Of a DNA stretch of 64,000 bases, positions 9,808-21,260 are shown piece by piece; the stretch's first letter is position 1, and every line of letters begins with the position of its first letter. Under the pieces are notes generated by a model. That model ran no database searches. It was not told the DNA's origin and saw nothing but the letters and a program-made list of their open reading frames with translations. A program made the translations under genes and the position numbers. Source of the DNA: Heterocephalus glaber (taxonomy: Eukaryota > Chordata > Mammalia > Rodentia > Bathyergidae); NCBI RefSeq assembly GCF_000247695.1, contig NW_004624734.1, forward strand, positions 8,832,409-8,896,408. Direction: 5' to 3'.

Positions 9808-10165
9808 ATGTGATAAAAAATACAGTGAATGCTGCCATCCAACAGAAATGCAGGCTCATAAAAACACTACTGTGTGTCCTCAACCACCTTATTCATTGGA
9901 TCTGGTACTGTATGACCTCTGGCTATTTTCCAAAGTCAAAATGACTGTGAAAGACAAATGTTTTGAATTGATTCAGGACAGCACGGCAGCCACAGCAGTT
10001 CAATTAAAGACACTCATGAAAGAAGACTTCCAGAACTGCTTCAGCAAGTGTCAAGAATGATGGGATAAGTCTGTTCACAGGAAGGGAGAGTATTTTGAGG
10101 GGGATTCATGGCAATGTATCTTGTACTGTAATAAAAATTTTAAAATGTTTTTTAACATCCTCCGT
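9808..10165 (+). mobile_element. Mariner-like transposon, transposase C-terminus and 3' end (pseudogene)
   Basis: Open from 9791 to 10060. The residues QPPYSLDLVLYDLWLFSKVK match the mariner signature PPYSPDLAPxDxxLFxKLK around the last catalytic Asp of the D,D34D transposase. The later QNCFSKCQE and, after a stop, WDKSVHRKGEYFEGD correspond to the transposase C-terminus. The N-terminal DNA-binding half and the first catalytic Asp are absent. Transposase would bind the terminal repeats and cut the element out; this remnant cannot. Confidence 0.75.
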
Positions 10166-10482
10166 ATTCTCTGTTCACACACTGTACATTCAGGAACGAA
10201 GGCATCACACCCAGTGCTCACTCTGCGACAGCACTTCTCAGGCACCAGAACCTTCTTGACACCCAGGCTCTGCTGTGACATGTCTAGGTGAGCTCCAGCA
10301 AGCTCCCAGGGGCTACAGCAGCTGCTGCAGGTTTGAGTGTCAAGGGCGCACTGCGTTGTATTAAGAGAGGGATCCCTGTGCTCAAATCTCAGGGGCCTGG
10401 AAGGTGCAGTGGCTTTGAGACCATGGCCTCTGGCCACCCTGATGGGTCCCTAGGTCCCTAGTGCTCCTCCCCTGTGTCTTGG

Positions 10483-10660
10483 GCTTGGAGCTCAAGCTTT
10501 ATTGCAGATGGGAGCTACCTGGAAGTCTTTAGAACACAGCTTGCCAGCCCCACTCCCAGATCGTCTGATTCAGTAGGTCCAGGGTGCAGCCCATGCATCT
10601 GTATAACTTTGCAGGTGATGCTGAGGCTGCTGACCTGGGGACCATTGCTGCAGTGTGGCT
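10483..10660 (+). mobile_element. MER5A-type DNA element (hAT-Charlie)
   Basis: The order GAGCTACCTGGAAG, TTAGAACACAGCTTG, CAGCCCCACTCCCAGA, TCTGATTCAGTAGGTC, CAGGTGATGCTGAGGC and CTGACCTGGGGACCA follows the MER5A consensus on the plus strand. Both ends are decayed. Confidence 0.8.
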
Positions 10661-10886
10661 AAAACTGAGGTGCCATGGGATTCACGCCGGCTCTGCCCCT
10701 TAGGAGCAGCATGATCCTGGGTAAGTCCCTGCCATGCTCTGAGATCCATCCACAGAATGGTGGTGATGCCCTGGTCTTCAGGGCTGCTGGGCAGGTGGCA
10801 TCTGACCTTTGCACACATCTGCAATTTCCCAATCTGTGTTTTGGAGCCTGTCCGCTTCTGCGGCACCAATTCAAAAGTTGTTCTAG

Positions 10887-10980
10887 GGGTGAGAAGTGTA
10901 GCTCAGTAGGTTCAGCCTGTGCCTAGAGTGTGTGAGGTCCTGGGCTCCACCCCAGGACCACCACTACCAAAACAACAAAA
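10887..10980 (+). mobile_element. ID-type SINE, sense
   Basis: GGGGTGAGAAGTGTAGCTCAGTAGGTT carries the A box and GGTCCTGGGCTCCACCCCAGG the decayed B box, followed by ACCAAAACAACAAAA as tail. Confidence 0.8.
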
Positions 10981-11117
10981 GCTTTAGTTGCTTGACTTAC
11001 CTTGTTTGTAGAATTGGGTAAATTAACTGAATGAATTAGGATACTTTTTTAGGACATTGTTTGGGAAAATGGGATCTAGAAGCCCCATGTATGCATCACT
11101 CAGAACAAGGTTTCTCA

Positions 11118-11276
11118 AATCTTTTTTGAGGGGGGGGTTGAAACAAGGTTTCATTATGTAGTTCAGGCTGATCTTGAACTCATTATGCAGCTTAGGCTGG
11201 CCTTGATCTCTTGGTGATCCTCTTGTCTCAGCCTCCTGAGTGCTGGGATTACAGGCATGAGTTACCATGCCTGACT
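11118..11276 (-). mobile_element. B1-like SINE, antisense, with internal duplication
   Basis: TTTTTTGAGGGG, AAACAAGGTTTCATTATGTAG and CTGAGTGCTGGGATTACAGG, ending in CATGCCTGACTGGG, are the reverse of a 7SL-derived B1. 'Aggctggccttgaactc'-like text occurs twice (11164 and 11191), the internal duplication typical of rodent B1. Confidence 0.9.
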
Positions 11277-11682
11277 GGGTTTGTCACATCTTAATATGCA
11301 CAGGACACGTGGGGATCTTGTTTGACTGTAGACTTTTAGACACTAGGGCTTGGGTAGGGCTTGCACATTTGCAAATTTGCTTCTTGTGGTGCTGGTCTCA
11401 GACCACATCCAGTAGTGAGAACTCTAGGACAATATTCTCTGGAGAAGTCCTTGCTCCTGTTCAGAGCTTTCCTGTCATTTCCTCCACAAACCTTCAACAA
11501 ACCAAAGTTTGAAAGCTGTGCTCTCTGTCTTTGCTTTAATTCTTGCCTTTTAAATACATGCAAGCTGCAGCCCACGCAGGCGGGAGGAGACCTCACTGTC
11601 ACTCAGCCGGTCGGCACACACAGCCTCTTCCTGAGGCTTCAGAGCCTCTCCTGGCCACGCCGAGTCCCCACTTCCACAGTTG

Positions 11683-11775
11683 GGACTCTGTGACACTGGG
11701 AAAATCATTTCACATTGTTTAATTCCTCTAAAATAATCTGTTCATCTGTAAAACGGGAAAAATAAAGTCTGTCTT
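11683..11775 (+). mobile_element. MIR SINE fragment, sense
   Basis: CTCTGTGACACTGGGAAAATCA, CTTTAATTCCTC-like text and ATCTGTAAAACGGGAAAAATAA match the MIR core and its 'catctgtaaaatggg' block. Confidence 0.75.
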
Positions 11776-11799
11776 CATCATGAGTCATTCTGAGTCTGG

Positions 11800-13231
11800 A
11801 TGACCCACTGCGTCCGAAAGCACTTTGGAAATTGGAAATTTGCAGATACAAAGGATTATCTGAAAAGAGGAAAGCTTAGGGCAAAGCTTTCTGTTTCAAC
11901 TTCCAAAAAACTAAATTTAGTGCGTCTTTGCTACAGGTGCGGTGAAATGAATGAGGAGAATGATGAAAATGATAAACTACTTTGGTGTGGGTCCTATTTA
12001 ATCCAAGGATGAATTTATAAAACCTTTAAATTTGACCACCCCCAGAGAGCATCTGGGAGTGAACATCCGTCATTGGATAGCTATTTAAATAGTTAAATGT
12101 ACAATAGCACATACACTAGCTTGACAGCCCAGCCTTCTCCGTAAGTGGAGGATCTCCAAACAAGTGAGTCATTTGGAACTTCAGGACCACTTTCATAACA
12201 CAAGCAGTGTTGGAAATATTGCTTGAGTTCCCGAGCTAGCCTCCAAGCCCATTTACCTCTTCACATAGCTAAATCCCAAAGTAAAGCATGCCACTAATGC
12301 CACGTAAGGAGCATTAGGGTGAGCAAGGAATTTCTAGACTGGCTAATTTGAAAGCCTCAGCTAGTCTCTGATAGGATTTTACTTCCTTTCCATTTCTAAG
12401 ATAGGGAAATTGAGACTAAGAGAGGAGTGAAGATCTTAGAATCATTATTGCAGACCAAGGGCTTGCCTTGGGTGTGCTTATTGCCAGATTGATACATTTT
12501 TAAGGTTTTTAGAACCAGCCCCATGAGCAGAGTTCTAAGCATTTCACCCTGGGTCACCTTGGACACACTTGTCCCTGCACCTGCAAGATCAGGGGACCCC
12601 AGTTTCCCACCTGCTTCTGGAGAGTCAGCCGCACGGGGCTTAGTCAGGAGTTCATAATTATCTTGACAGTTTTTAGACAAAGCCTTATACTGTGGGCTCC
12701 TGGTTTCTCTCAACTTTGAAAAGCCTGATTCATCTCTAGTTGGAAGCAAAGTTATTGACTGTAACTTAAGAATACAAATGGACATGTTGCTTAGAATTCA
12801 TTCCAACTACTGAGCTTATATAAAAGAGGGGATTATTTTTTCTTTCATCTAAAGCTGGAAGTTAGGTGATACAGAGTTGGTGTGGTATTCTCACAAGCTC
12901 CTCAGGGGCCTAGGTTCCCTCTGCTTTTCTCTCCACCCCTCTTTATGGCTGATTTCCATACTCAAGCTCACTTTATGGCTGCGATATGATCACTATAGCT
13001 CCAGCCATAGCACCACACATTTCAGGCAGATCAAAAGGAAGCAGATGGGACAAAAAAGGCACTTCCCAGATGATTTAATGCTTTTAAAGTCGGGTACACT
13101 TCCACACCCAGCATACTCTATGTTATGTTGCTAAGGGAAAAGGAAATGTGCATATTGTCATCCCTGCCTTCCTGGGGTTCTGGGTAGCTCATCGAACTGA
13201 AGGACAAAGATCAGGGTGAATTTGGGTGTAT
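11800..13231. other. Mostly unassigned DNA with a weak MIR trace
   Basis: No gene is recognised. At 12390-12440, AAGATAGGGAAATTGAGACTAAGAGAGG looks like the reversed MIR core (weak). The rest appears unique. Confidence 0.35.
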
Positions 13232-13245
13232 AAGAACCCACAAAA

Positions 13246-13330
13246 GGGGCCAGAGATTTAGCCCAGTGGTTCCATCGCCTGCCTCGCAAGCACAAGGACC
13301 TGAGTTCGATCCCTGGTACCAAAACAAAAA
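13246..13330 (+). mobile_element. ID-type SINE, full length, with perfect 14-bp target duplication
   Basis: GGGGCCAGAGATTTAGCCCAGTGG (A box), GCCTCGCAAGCACAAGG, GAGTTCGATCCCTGGTACC (B box) and an A-rich tail. AAGAACCCACAAAA flanks it at 13232-13245 and 13331-13344 with no mismatch, so the insertion is comparatively young. Confidence 0.95.
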
Positions 13331-13479
13331 AAGAACCCACAAAAGTCACTTTATGGGCCAGTGTGGCATAACTGCTCAGCTTCTGTCAATCATTGTGAAT
13401 GTCCACTTAAGAGTCACACGCCCAGGAGAAAGGGCCCGAGTTTAAGTTTGGATCCTCTGCCCACTGGGTATGGGGTCAC

Positions 13480-13925
13480 TATCACCGACAGTGGTCTTTG
13501 CTACCTAGGAATCTATCCTCTCCTCTCTCCTTAAGATGTGAACCCTGATTTTCAGCAGGCCCTTTCCTCCTAGAGCAAAAGACAAGCTCTCTCAGCCTCC
13601 CTCACAGCTCAGTGGGTCCATATGACTGACTTCTGGCCAACAAGATGTAAGTAAAAGTGCTCACAGCTCGGACCCAGCTGGAAGCATATGTTCTCTTACC
13701 CTCTTCCCTCTTTCAGCCAACAGCTCGAGTTGTGATGGCTGGTGCTTCAATAGCCATCCTGAATGATGAGGAGAGGTTCGCTCAGGAACCTGCATCCTTG
13801 AACGGGGAGCAGAAAGATTGAAATGTAAGACATTGTGGAATCTCCAGACCACTGCTGGACTATTGATTCTGGAATTCTTTTACATGGAAGAAATAAATGT
13901 CTTCAGTGATGTTTAAGCTACCATT
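13480..13925 (+). mobile_element. Old LTR-like repeat, family unassigned
   Basis: TATGACTGACTTCTGGCCAACAAGATG, GACTATTGATTCTGG and GGAAGAAATAAATGTCTT (poly-A signal near 13891) resemble known mammalian ERVL/MaLR-related LTRs. I recognise the pattern but not the family name. Confidence 0.4.
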
Positions 13926-14099
13926 CATTGGAGGGCTCCCACCCTTTATTCAGCTGTAACCAACTCTAATGGATGGAGTTGCCAGGCGATTTCCCCTGAG
14001 GGGAATTTTCTCCCAGGAGATTTCTGTGTCCTCATGCAAATAGACTCTTCCATGTCCTCCCCCACGATGTTCCAGACAGGATGAGGCACACCAGAATCT

Positions 14100-14225
14100 C
14101 ACTCACCTCACGCTGGGACCCACACAACATATGCAAAGTGCTTGGCGCATGGAGCAACTCTTGAGAGTGTAGCTATTATTACAACGTGGTCTGGCACAGT
14201 TCCTAGCACACAGGGCTCAATACAA
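14100..14225 (+). mobile_element. MIR 3' end traces
   Basis: GCAAAGTGCTTGGCGCATGG..TGTAGCTATTATTA and GGCACAGTTCCTAGCACACAGGGCTCAATAC resemble MIR or L2 3' ends. The match is short and diverged. Confidence 0.35.
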
Positions 14226-15660
14226 ATCAGCAATCTCCACTTCCTTTATGTGCAAAGGTAGTCAACGCCTTCCACGCTGGGTCAATTCCAGACGAGCAGC
14301 CAGGAATTGATTGGCTCCCTAAAAATCACTTTCATCCTTGCTTCTCCTTTGGGACCCTCCTGAAGCAGCCCCCATCAACCAGGAACACTTTCTGCGGGTC
14401 CTCTGGGAAGGACATGGAGGCCCCTCTCCTTAGGAGGGACTAAGAATGTCAACTGACTTGGGTTGAAACAGGGAGAGACCAGCCATACGGCCGATGCTTG
14501 AACTGTGTTCCCACAATCCACTCTGACTCATCCCAAGGAGCCCACGGTGTCCTGGTTCCCTACCTTGGACCTCAGGACCCCAGGACCTGCGGCGAGCCCC
14601 CACCCACTGTGGGCCACCCTAAATCCAAGCAGTGGTTGAGGTGCCTCCTTATTAGACTCACAGGTGCTAGAATGAATGACTTTCGCTTTTTTACATTTGT
14701 GTGTCAGCAGGAAATCAGATCTTAGCCAAGTGTAGGAATTCAATTTATTAAATGAACTTGAACTAAAGAAAAGGAGAATAAAAACATTCCCAAACAAATG
14801 AAATAGAATGAACAGGGCCAAGTAAAGAGATGGCTTCTTCCACGTCTCTGCTAAAAGTGGGAAGCGCACTTCTCCCTGCCTCAGGAGTCCTCGCCATTCC
14901 TCCCTGGTCTCCCCTCCCCCTGGTTTCCCTCCCCAGAGGACTCTGGGGTCAGATCCCAGTGAGTGTCTGCCTGTCCCAGTTCCTGCAGTCCTCTCCTTCT
15001 CCTCCCTGGAGTCTTAGGAATGAGGGCCTTTGCTTTGCAGAGACTCTGAGGAGTTGCTGTTGAGGCCAGAGGAGGCTCAGGCAAGGGGAACTCGCTGTGG
15101 AGTTGTCCCTGGTCCTTCCCTCCTGAAGCACTTACCTGTGGCATCTGAAGTAGACACAGCCCCATGCCCTGTAAGCCTCACTCCTTTGAGGGAACAAGGT
15201 TTCCTGACAGGATCACAAGTGACCGCTTACCCTTGGCTGGGAAACTTACAGATTAAGTTTTGGAAAGTCTTAGATATTTCTAGAGCACTCTCCTATGCTA
15301 CACTTTGAATGCAAGTGAAAATTAAATGGTAACTTGGGAGATGGTACATGGGGTGTTGGTGCTGTAGCTTGGGAGAGTTTGCCCAACAGGCATCCCCATT
15401 ATCTGTGGTACTCACTGGGCAGGATTTGTTTTTTATGGTGCTCAACTCTCCATGCAGCACGTAGAATGTATTCATCACCTGCTGGTCACATGTGACCTGA
15501 ATGTGCAATACAACCCCGGAACAAATGACAATGTCTCTTTGAAACTGGGCTGGAGAGAAGAATCTTAAAAATCCCTTATAGGTAAGAGATGGTACATGAA
15601 CTATAAGGAAAAGGTATTTTTTTATTACCGATTTGTAATGTACAGTCACTGATGGTCCAT
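14226..15660. other. Unassigned, largely unique DNA
   Basis: No repeat or gene is recognised. The 113-, 94- and 118-codon open frames here show no familiar motif. A short CT-rich block lies at 14875-15015. Confidence 0.35.
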
Positions 15661-15664
15661 TTAA

Positions 15665-16145
15665 TTTGTGTATTAGTTATCACTTGCTGCATAACAAATT
15701 ACCCCCAAGCCTAGTGGGCTAAATCAACATTGCTATGTCATGAGTTTTGTGGATCAGAAATCTAAAAGGGGCTTAGCACAGAGCTTGGGGCTCAAGGTCT
15801 TATCTGTGGCAGCAGGCAAGCAGTCAGCTAGGATTGCAGTCTCCAGGAAGTCAGGAGAGGCAGGGGCGCTGTCGCCTCACTCCCAAGGTTGTTGGAAAGC
15901 CTCAGTCCTCATCATCTGGCCTCTCTGCAGCCTGCCCCAGACTAAGTACCCCAAGGGACTGAGGACCACAGCACAAGCCAAGGTCTTTTCTAACCAACTT
16001 GGAAGTGACAGCCTATTGGCTCTGCGGTTTTCTATTGAGAAGTGAGTTACAGGCTCCAGTCCACACTCAGAGGTAGGAGATTAAATAAGGTTGTGGAAAT
16101 CAGGAGGCAGGAACCCCTGGGGCCACCTTAAGGGAGACCTCCCAC
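15665..16145 (-). mobile_element. Ancient mammalian LTR-like repeat, probably antisense
   Basis: TATTAGTTATCACTTGCTGCATAACAAATTACC, AGTGGGCTAAA, GTTTTGTGGATCAGAAATCT, CTAACCAACTTGGAAGTGACA, GTCCACACTCAGAGG and CAGGAGGCAGGAACCCCTGGGGCCACCTTA match an old widespread repeat whose order I recognise. I cannot name the family securely. Confidence 0.55.
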
Positions 16146-16154
16146 CTCTCAGAG

Positions 16155-16262
16155 AGTTGCTTTCTTCTCCTTCCCTCCTTCCTTGCCCCTCCCCCTCCCC
16201 TCCGCTTCCCTCCCCCTCCAGTCCAGTCCCCGTCCCTCTCCCCCCTCCCCACCTTCCTTCCT
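16155..16262 (+). repeat. Polypyrimidine tract
   Basis: Nearly unbroken C/T, with a few A and G, for about 105 bases: TTTCTTCTCCTTCCCTCC..TCCCCCTCCCC..CCTTCCTTCC. On the minus strand it is G/A-rich. Confidence 0.85.
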
Positions 16263-16757
16263 GCGTGTTAAATCCTCCTGGGACCTGTTTGGCTTACTCA
16301 TCACCATCATGTCCCTACCATTTTTCCGCTCAGAGTAGGAGTTCCTCAGCCACATATTCTCCTGCCAAGGGAACTTTCAGGAATCTAAGTCTTGGGGTTA
16401 GAGAGGAAACTCTAGCCTGCATTGCCATGATTTGGGGATAAATGTTCCACAGGGTGGGTTTTCTAGACGACTGTTTTTCCCACTCAGCACCCGCATTCTT
16501 TCATACCATCCAGGACTAGTGCAGTCCCCAGGCCACGGAGAGCACCTAGGTTACAAAGGAAGTGTGTACCTGTGACTGTGTCACAGCAATAACCAGAATT
16601 AAATGGGGGCCCCGTTTCCTGGAAACATTCTCACACAGTAAGCTATTTATTGCAAGCTTTTTAGGCTTTGCTAAAAATCCTCTCTCAGTTGATTAACAAT
16701 ATTTGTGCTAGTGGAAGCAATTGCTGAAATAGCTCCAGGAATAGATTTTTCTCATAA

Positions 16758-16870
16758 ACCAGGTACAGTAGGCCCTGTAGTCCCAGCTACTTGGGAAGCT
16801 GAGGCACAAAGATCATTTGAGCCCAGCTTGGGTAATTTAGTGAAACCCTATGTCCCACCACCAAAAAGAG
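16758..16870 (+). mobile_element. B1/FLAM-like 7SL SINE, sense
   Basis: GGTACAGTAGGCCCTGTAGTCCCAGCTACTTGGGAAGCTGAGGCAC and TTTGAGCCCAGCTTGGGTAATTTAGTGAAACCC are the left portion of a 7SL-derived SINE. The short tail is CCACCAAAAAGAG. Confidence 0.8.
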
Positions 16871-17084
16871 CAAATAGTTTTCCTTGTTTTCGAAGGAATT
16901 AATTATGTCCTAGCTATGAGCCACAGTTGAATTAAATATTTCATTCCTTAAATTACTCTAAACATCTGTGTCCTGTAAAAGAGCCACCACCTTCTTCGCT
17001 GTGCCCACTCTGTCTTCACTCCCATTACAATTTTGTGCATTGTGCTTGAGGCCCCCAGTTGCAAGGGGGGCTGCGGCACTGCCT

Positions 17085-17245
17085 TGTCCTGGCTCTGCAC
17101 TGTCCAGATGTGTAATGGTGAGAGGATCCCCTAACTTTGGTGGTTTTGGTTTCCTCATCTGTAAAACAGGGCTTATTCGGGTCCCTTCTCTCACAGGGCT
17201 GCTGTGAAGATTTGATGGGATGGTTCACAGGAAGCTAGGAAGCTA
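17085..17245 (+). mobile_element. MIR SINE, sense
   Basis: GGTTTCCTCATCTGTAAAACAGGGC, CACAGGGCTGCTGTGAAGATT and a decayed 3' part match the MIR core region. Confidence 0.75.
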
Positions 17246-17919
17246 CCTGGAACCTTTCAGATGTTCAGAAATTAGCATATTGCTTAGCTGTCACAATCCA
17301 CAGTCATGGAACCAAGAGATGTCAACATGGCTGAAGAGAGAGGCAGATGGTGGGCCCTGGCAGGTATGCTCCATGGGCATCTTGGTGGCCAAATTTTTGT
17401 CCCAAGTAACAGGCAAATCACTGCACATCCGAGTGTCAGGGTTGCCTGTGAGCGGTGTAGATATGAGGGATGTGCTGTCCTAGGCCTTTCTGAGGCAGGG
17501 AAAGAGCCAAGAGCCCAATTTGGCCTTCCTCTTTGGTTCAGGTTCTCCGTCAGGAGCAGGCCAGTTAACCACCACTGTGACCAGGTGCAGGCATCCTCAC
17601 AGGTCTCAGCGGCACATCCAGGGCTGTGATCCCCTAAAGAAAATGGCCTTGACCCTGGCATCTTCTGAGCTCATCTGTTTGCATTTTGTCATTTTCTGCC
17701 TTCTCCTCCACCACCAGCTGTTGCTTCTTGTTACTAGCATTGTGCCTGCTTCCAGAACCTTCTAACCCCTTGCTTCCTTGGGTGTGGAATTTACTAGAAT
17801 TTTCTATTAAAAATAAAGCTTAGAGCTCAGATCTGAGGGCTGTGCCATAGGCAAAGCCTCAAGCTGTTTTCAGCTGGAGGCAGCAGCAGCTGACCAGTTG
17901 GCCTGATCTGAAAACACCG

Positions 17920-18775
17920 TTTAAAAATTTTTTAAATATCCGTACAGTAAAAATTGGCATTTTTTTCCCTCTTGGTATACTGTTCTAGAAATTTAAACTC
18001 ATGCATACATTTTTACAACTGCCACCATGGTCAGGATGCAGAACTCCCTTTACAGACCTCCTCTTCCTCCCCTCCTCCTCCTGGAAGCCCTGGCAATCAG
18101 GATCTGTTTATATTTTGAGACAAATTTATTTCATGGCAAATTTATATTTCAATGACATCATACGGTATGTAGTTTTCTGAGACCAGTTTCTCTCACTCAG
18201 CAGAGATTCATCTACCTTGTTGGGTGTTAGTAGTTCATTCCTTCTTACCACTGAATTGAGTTCTATCCTTTTGTTTATAAACATTCACCCATGAAGAACA
18301 TTTAGATTTTGGGATCTACTGTTTGTTCACACATAAAGCCACTATTCACAGTTGTGTACAAGAATGTCAATTTTCATTTTTCTACAGTAAATATCTAGGA
18401 GTGAGATTGCTAGAGCATACAGAAAGTATATTGTTTAATTTGTTTTTAAAAATTGCCAAGCAAATTTCCAGAGAAACTGTATCATTTTGAATTTCCACTA
18501 GCAATGTACAAGTGATTTGTGTCTTTTTTATTATAATCATCATAGTGGGTATAAGTTGATATTCCATTGTGGCTTTGATTTGCATTTCCCTAATGGCTAA
18601 TGATGTTTAACATCTTTTTTTTCATGTGCTTATTAACAATTCTTACATCCTCTTTGATAAAATGTTTACTGAAGTCCTTTGTTATTTAAAAAATTGGATG
18701 GTTGATTTTCTTATTGTTGAGTTTTGAAAGCTCTTTAAATGTTTAAAATACAGTACAAGTCCTTTGTTGGACATG
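17920..18775 (-). mobile_element. L1M fragment, antisense
   Basis: The order TTACAACTGCCACCATGG, TTTAGATTTTGGGATCTACTG, AGGAGTGAGATTGCTAGAG, TTTCCACTAGCAATGTAC, TTGTGGCTTTGATTTGCATT, GATGTTTAACATC and CTTTAAATG follows the well-known reverse of the L1M ORF2 3' end and 3' UTR. It is old and broken throughout. Confidence 0.8.
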
Positions 18776-18834
18776 GACTTCAGCAATACCTAAAGCATTG
18801 AACTTCTCATATTTTTTACTTAAAATTTTTTTTA

Positions 18835-18972
18835 TTTGTTTTGTTTTCTGAAACAAGGTCTCACTATGTAGCTCAGATTCTCTATGTAGCTCAAGCTACC
18901 TCAAACTCGAAACCTTTCTGCCTCAGCTTTAAGAGTGCTGGGATTACAGCCAAGTCCCACCATACCCAGATC
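18835..18972 (-). mobile_element. B1-like SINE, antisense
   Basis: A T-rich start, GAAACAAGGTCTCACTATGTAGCTCAG, a duplicated CTATGTAGCTCA, and GAGTGCTGGGATTACAG identify a reversed B1. Confidence 0.85.
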
Positions 18973-19384
18973 AGCTTCTCCCCTCATCAATGGGGCTAAC
19001 GCAGTTTTCTCTCCCTGCCTCACAATGTTACTTTAAGGCTCAAATAGTAAAAGGCAAGTGAAATATTGGAGATTGATTAAGAGATCACCTCTGATATTTG
19101 GGTTAGTTAGAAGTGTGATTACAATTCATTTATTTATTAGTTCTTGGCTCTGTTTTTGGTAGTAGAGGTTGTGTGAATAGTCAGTGGCTAACCAAGAGTT
19201 AGAGATGAGCTAAAGAGTGGGTTTGCCTCTTCCACAAATGAAAGGAGGATTGCGGGGCTCCACCTGCCACGGTCCCCTTGCTTTGTGGTTCCTTTGTGCG
19301 TCAGCACAGGCTGGAGAGTGACAAGAAGGACACAACAGTGGCAACATAGATGGTACTAATGTAGTGAGTATGGCATATGCCCTC

Positions 19385-19815
19385 CTCCCACAGCAGACAG
19401 TAGGACTTTTGCTGGAAGAATCATCTTCAGCTCAGGAAGTGACTGGATGTGCTGGAGCCTGGTGTTGCTGACTGGTTTAATATGGGCATGTGACCTGATT
19501 CAGCCAATGACACACAAGAAGCGGTTTGCCAAAGGATTCTGGGAAAAAAGGTCTTCCTTTGGGGGAGGGATGAGAGAAGGTTCATTCTCTCCCTATCTGT
19601 TCTTTGCGTCTGTCTCTGTCCCTCTTTCCCCCTTTGCTGGAGTGCCAGTAGCTGCACCCACTGGAGTCCAGCCTTGGAACAAGAGACCCGGAGACACCCG
19701 AGCCCTTGGTTACCACCTTGAGCCCCTACCTGAACGTCCTTTCGTGCTGCTGCTGATCTTTCCTGTCTCATTTAGTCTGAGTTGGACACTCTGTTGTTTA
19801 CATCCCAAAGCAGAG
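19385..19815 (+). mobile_element. Old LTR-like repeat, family unassigned
   Basis: GGGCATGTGACCTGATTCAGCCAATGACA, AGAAGCGGTTTGCC, TCTGGGAAAAAAGG, GAGACCCGGAGAC and GAGTTGGACACTCTGTTG follow an order seen in several old mammalian repeats (LTR-like). An open frame of 123 codons crosses it but shows no protein signature. Confidence 0.4.
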
Positions 19816-20605
19816 TAGGTGATATGTGTTTCCCTCATCAAACTCCTTCCTTGACTAATCAAACTTCAGCAGTGTAGTCCAGGAGTCGAGGTGTGGGACA
19901 CAGGAACAGGAAGAGGACTGTTCAATGTCCTGCCCTCAACCAATTTTATAGATCAGGTCTTAGCTTGTTTTCATTTTAGCACCGGAGGGTTAAACCTCTC
20001 CTAACCCTTATTAGCTTGTGTTAAATGGAGGGGAGAGCCTGAAATATAGCATCTAGTCCAAGGAAGGCAGTTTTATTCTATTGTCAAGTGCACAGTAAGC
20101 AGACCAACCCCAAGGTGGGGGTGGGGGAGACCTGCTGGGCTGCTTTAGGGAAGATGCAATTAACATATTGTTGCTATGCCAACCCTAATAATTTCTTTTG
20201 GGATTTTTTTCTTCATATAGGCATTGTGGCTGAGTCAATAGTGTAAACGAGGTAACAGTTGTGGTAGAGGGGGAGGTTAACCTATTTCAGGGAACAAACT
20301 GTTTTCAAGGACAGGAGCAGTGACCATTGGCAGAACAACGAGGTGCCAATTATGCATTCATTAGAGCAGGCTTCGCACTACCCAAATGGCAAATCTGAGG
20401 AATCCTGATGAGCAAGCGGGTTCCATGGCATGTGGCCTGGAGCTTAGCAGGGCAGGCAGTGGGCTCACACCTCACAGGCGGCTCCAAAGCAACCTAGATG
20501 AGCTGCCTTGGAAGAGGCTTGGGTGTGACCTGTGTATGCTCAGAGAATTTCTCATTTTAGGGATCCTGACTGGATCTGGGCTTCTTTAGTAACCACAGGT
20601 TACCA
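19816..20605. other. Unassigned DNA
   Basis: No gene or repeat is recognised. Confidence 0.3.
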
Positions 20606-20610
20606 GGGCA

Positions 20611-20653
<43 letters not shown>

Positions 20654-20684
20654 TGCACGTGCACATGTGCATGCATGCGTGTAC
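20611..20684 (+). repeat. 74-bp perfect alternating purine-pyrimidine tract
   Basis: From GTGTGCGTGTG through a GT run to ACGTGCACGTGCACATGTGC and ATGCATGCGTGTAC, every step alternates purine and pyrimidine without a break. It is a classic Z-DNA-forming sequence and contains several self-complementary pieces (GTGCAC, TGCATGCA). Confidence 0.95.
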
Positions 20685-20689
20685 CAGAC

Positions 20690-20775
20690 AGAGATGGAGA
20701 CAGGGAGAAAGACAGAAAGGAAGGGGAAGAGAGAAGGAGAGGAAGAGGGAGAGACAGAAAGGGGAAGAGAAGCAC
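20690..20775 (+). repeat. GA-rich low-complexity tract
   Basis: Purine-rich sequence (GAGATGGAGACAGGGAGAAAGACAG style) follows the GT tract. The 124-, 95- and 75-codon open frames over both tracts are only low-complexity runs. Confidence 0.85.
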
Positions 20776-21119
20776 AGTGGCCACTTGCCTCTTGTTTATG
20801 GGTCTTTCTCACAAGTCTTCAGGGTCTTGAAAGGAACCTTAGTCCTTGTCCTTGGCCCACTCCAGTTTTCTTTGGTGGCTTCTCAGATCATTCCCTGAAA
20901 CTTTGAGGACAGGAACACATCAGGCTACTGTTTTCCTTAGCAGAGAAACGCTGGCTCATTTGAAGAAATGCAGTCATCTAATCCTAGTGTATACTTAAGA
21001 TGCAGCTGGGGGCCAGGCCTCTTCAATAAGCAGCGAGTGGGGGCCAGGAGCCCTCAGTGCATGCTGAGTTTTGGCAGTGTTTCCCTGAGCTCCCAAGACC
21101 CAGGTTTCCTTTTTCTTCC

Positions 21120-21227
21120 TCCATCTGTCATGACTTGAACACCTGCCCGGTGTTGAACACTGCAGCATGGATGAGAAGACAAATGAAGCACAGAACCTGT
21201 CCTTAAGGGGCTCATGGTCTAATGAGG

Positions 21228-21260
<33 letters not shown>

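Noticed and set aside
9791..10060. 89-codon frame as an active mariner transposase
   Set aside because: The N-terminal half and the first catalytic residue are missing, and the residues FSKCQE are followed by a stop before the conserved YFEGD end.
20532..20906. Open frames with long CVCVCV or HTHTHT runs
   Set aside because: They are translations of the GT microsatellite and GA-rich tract.
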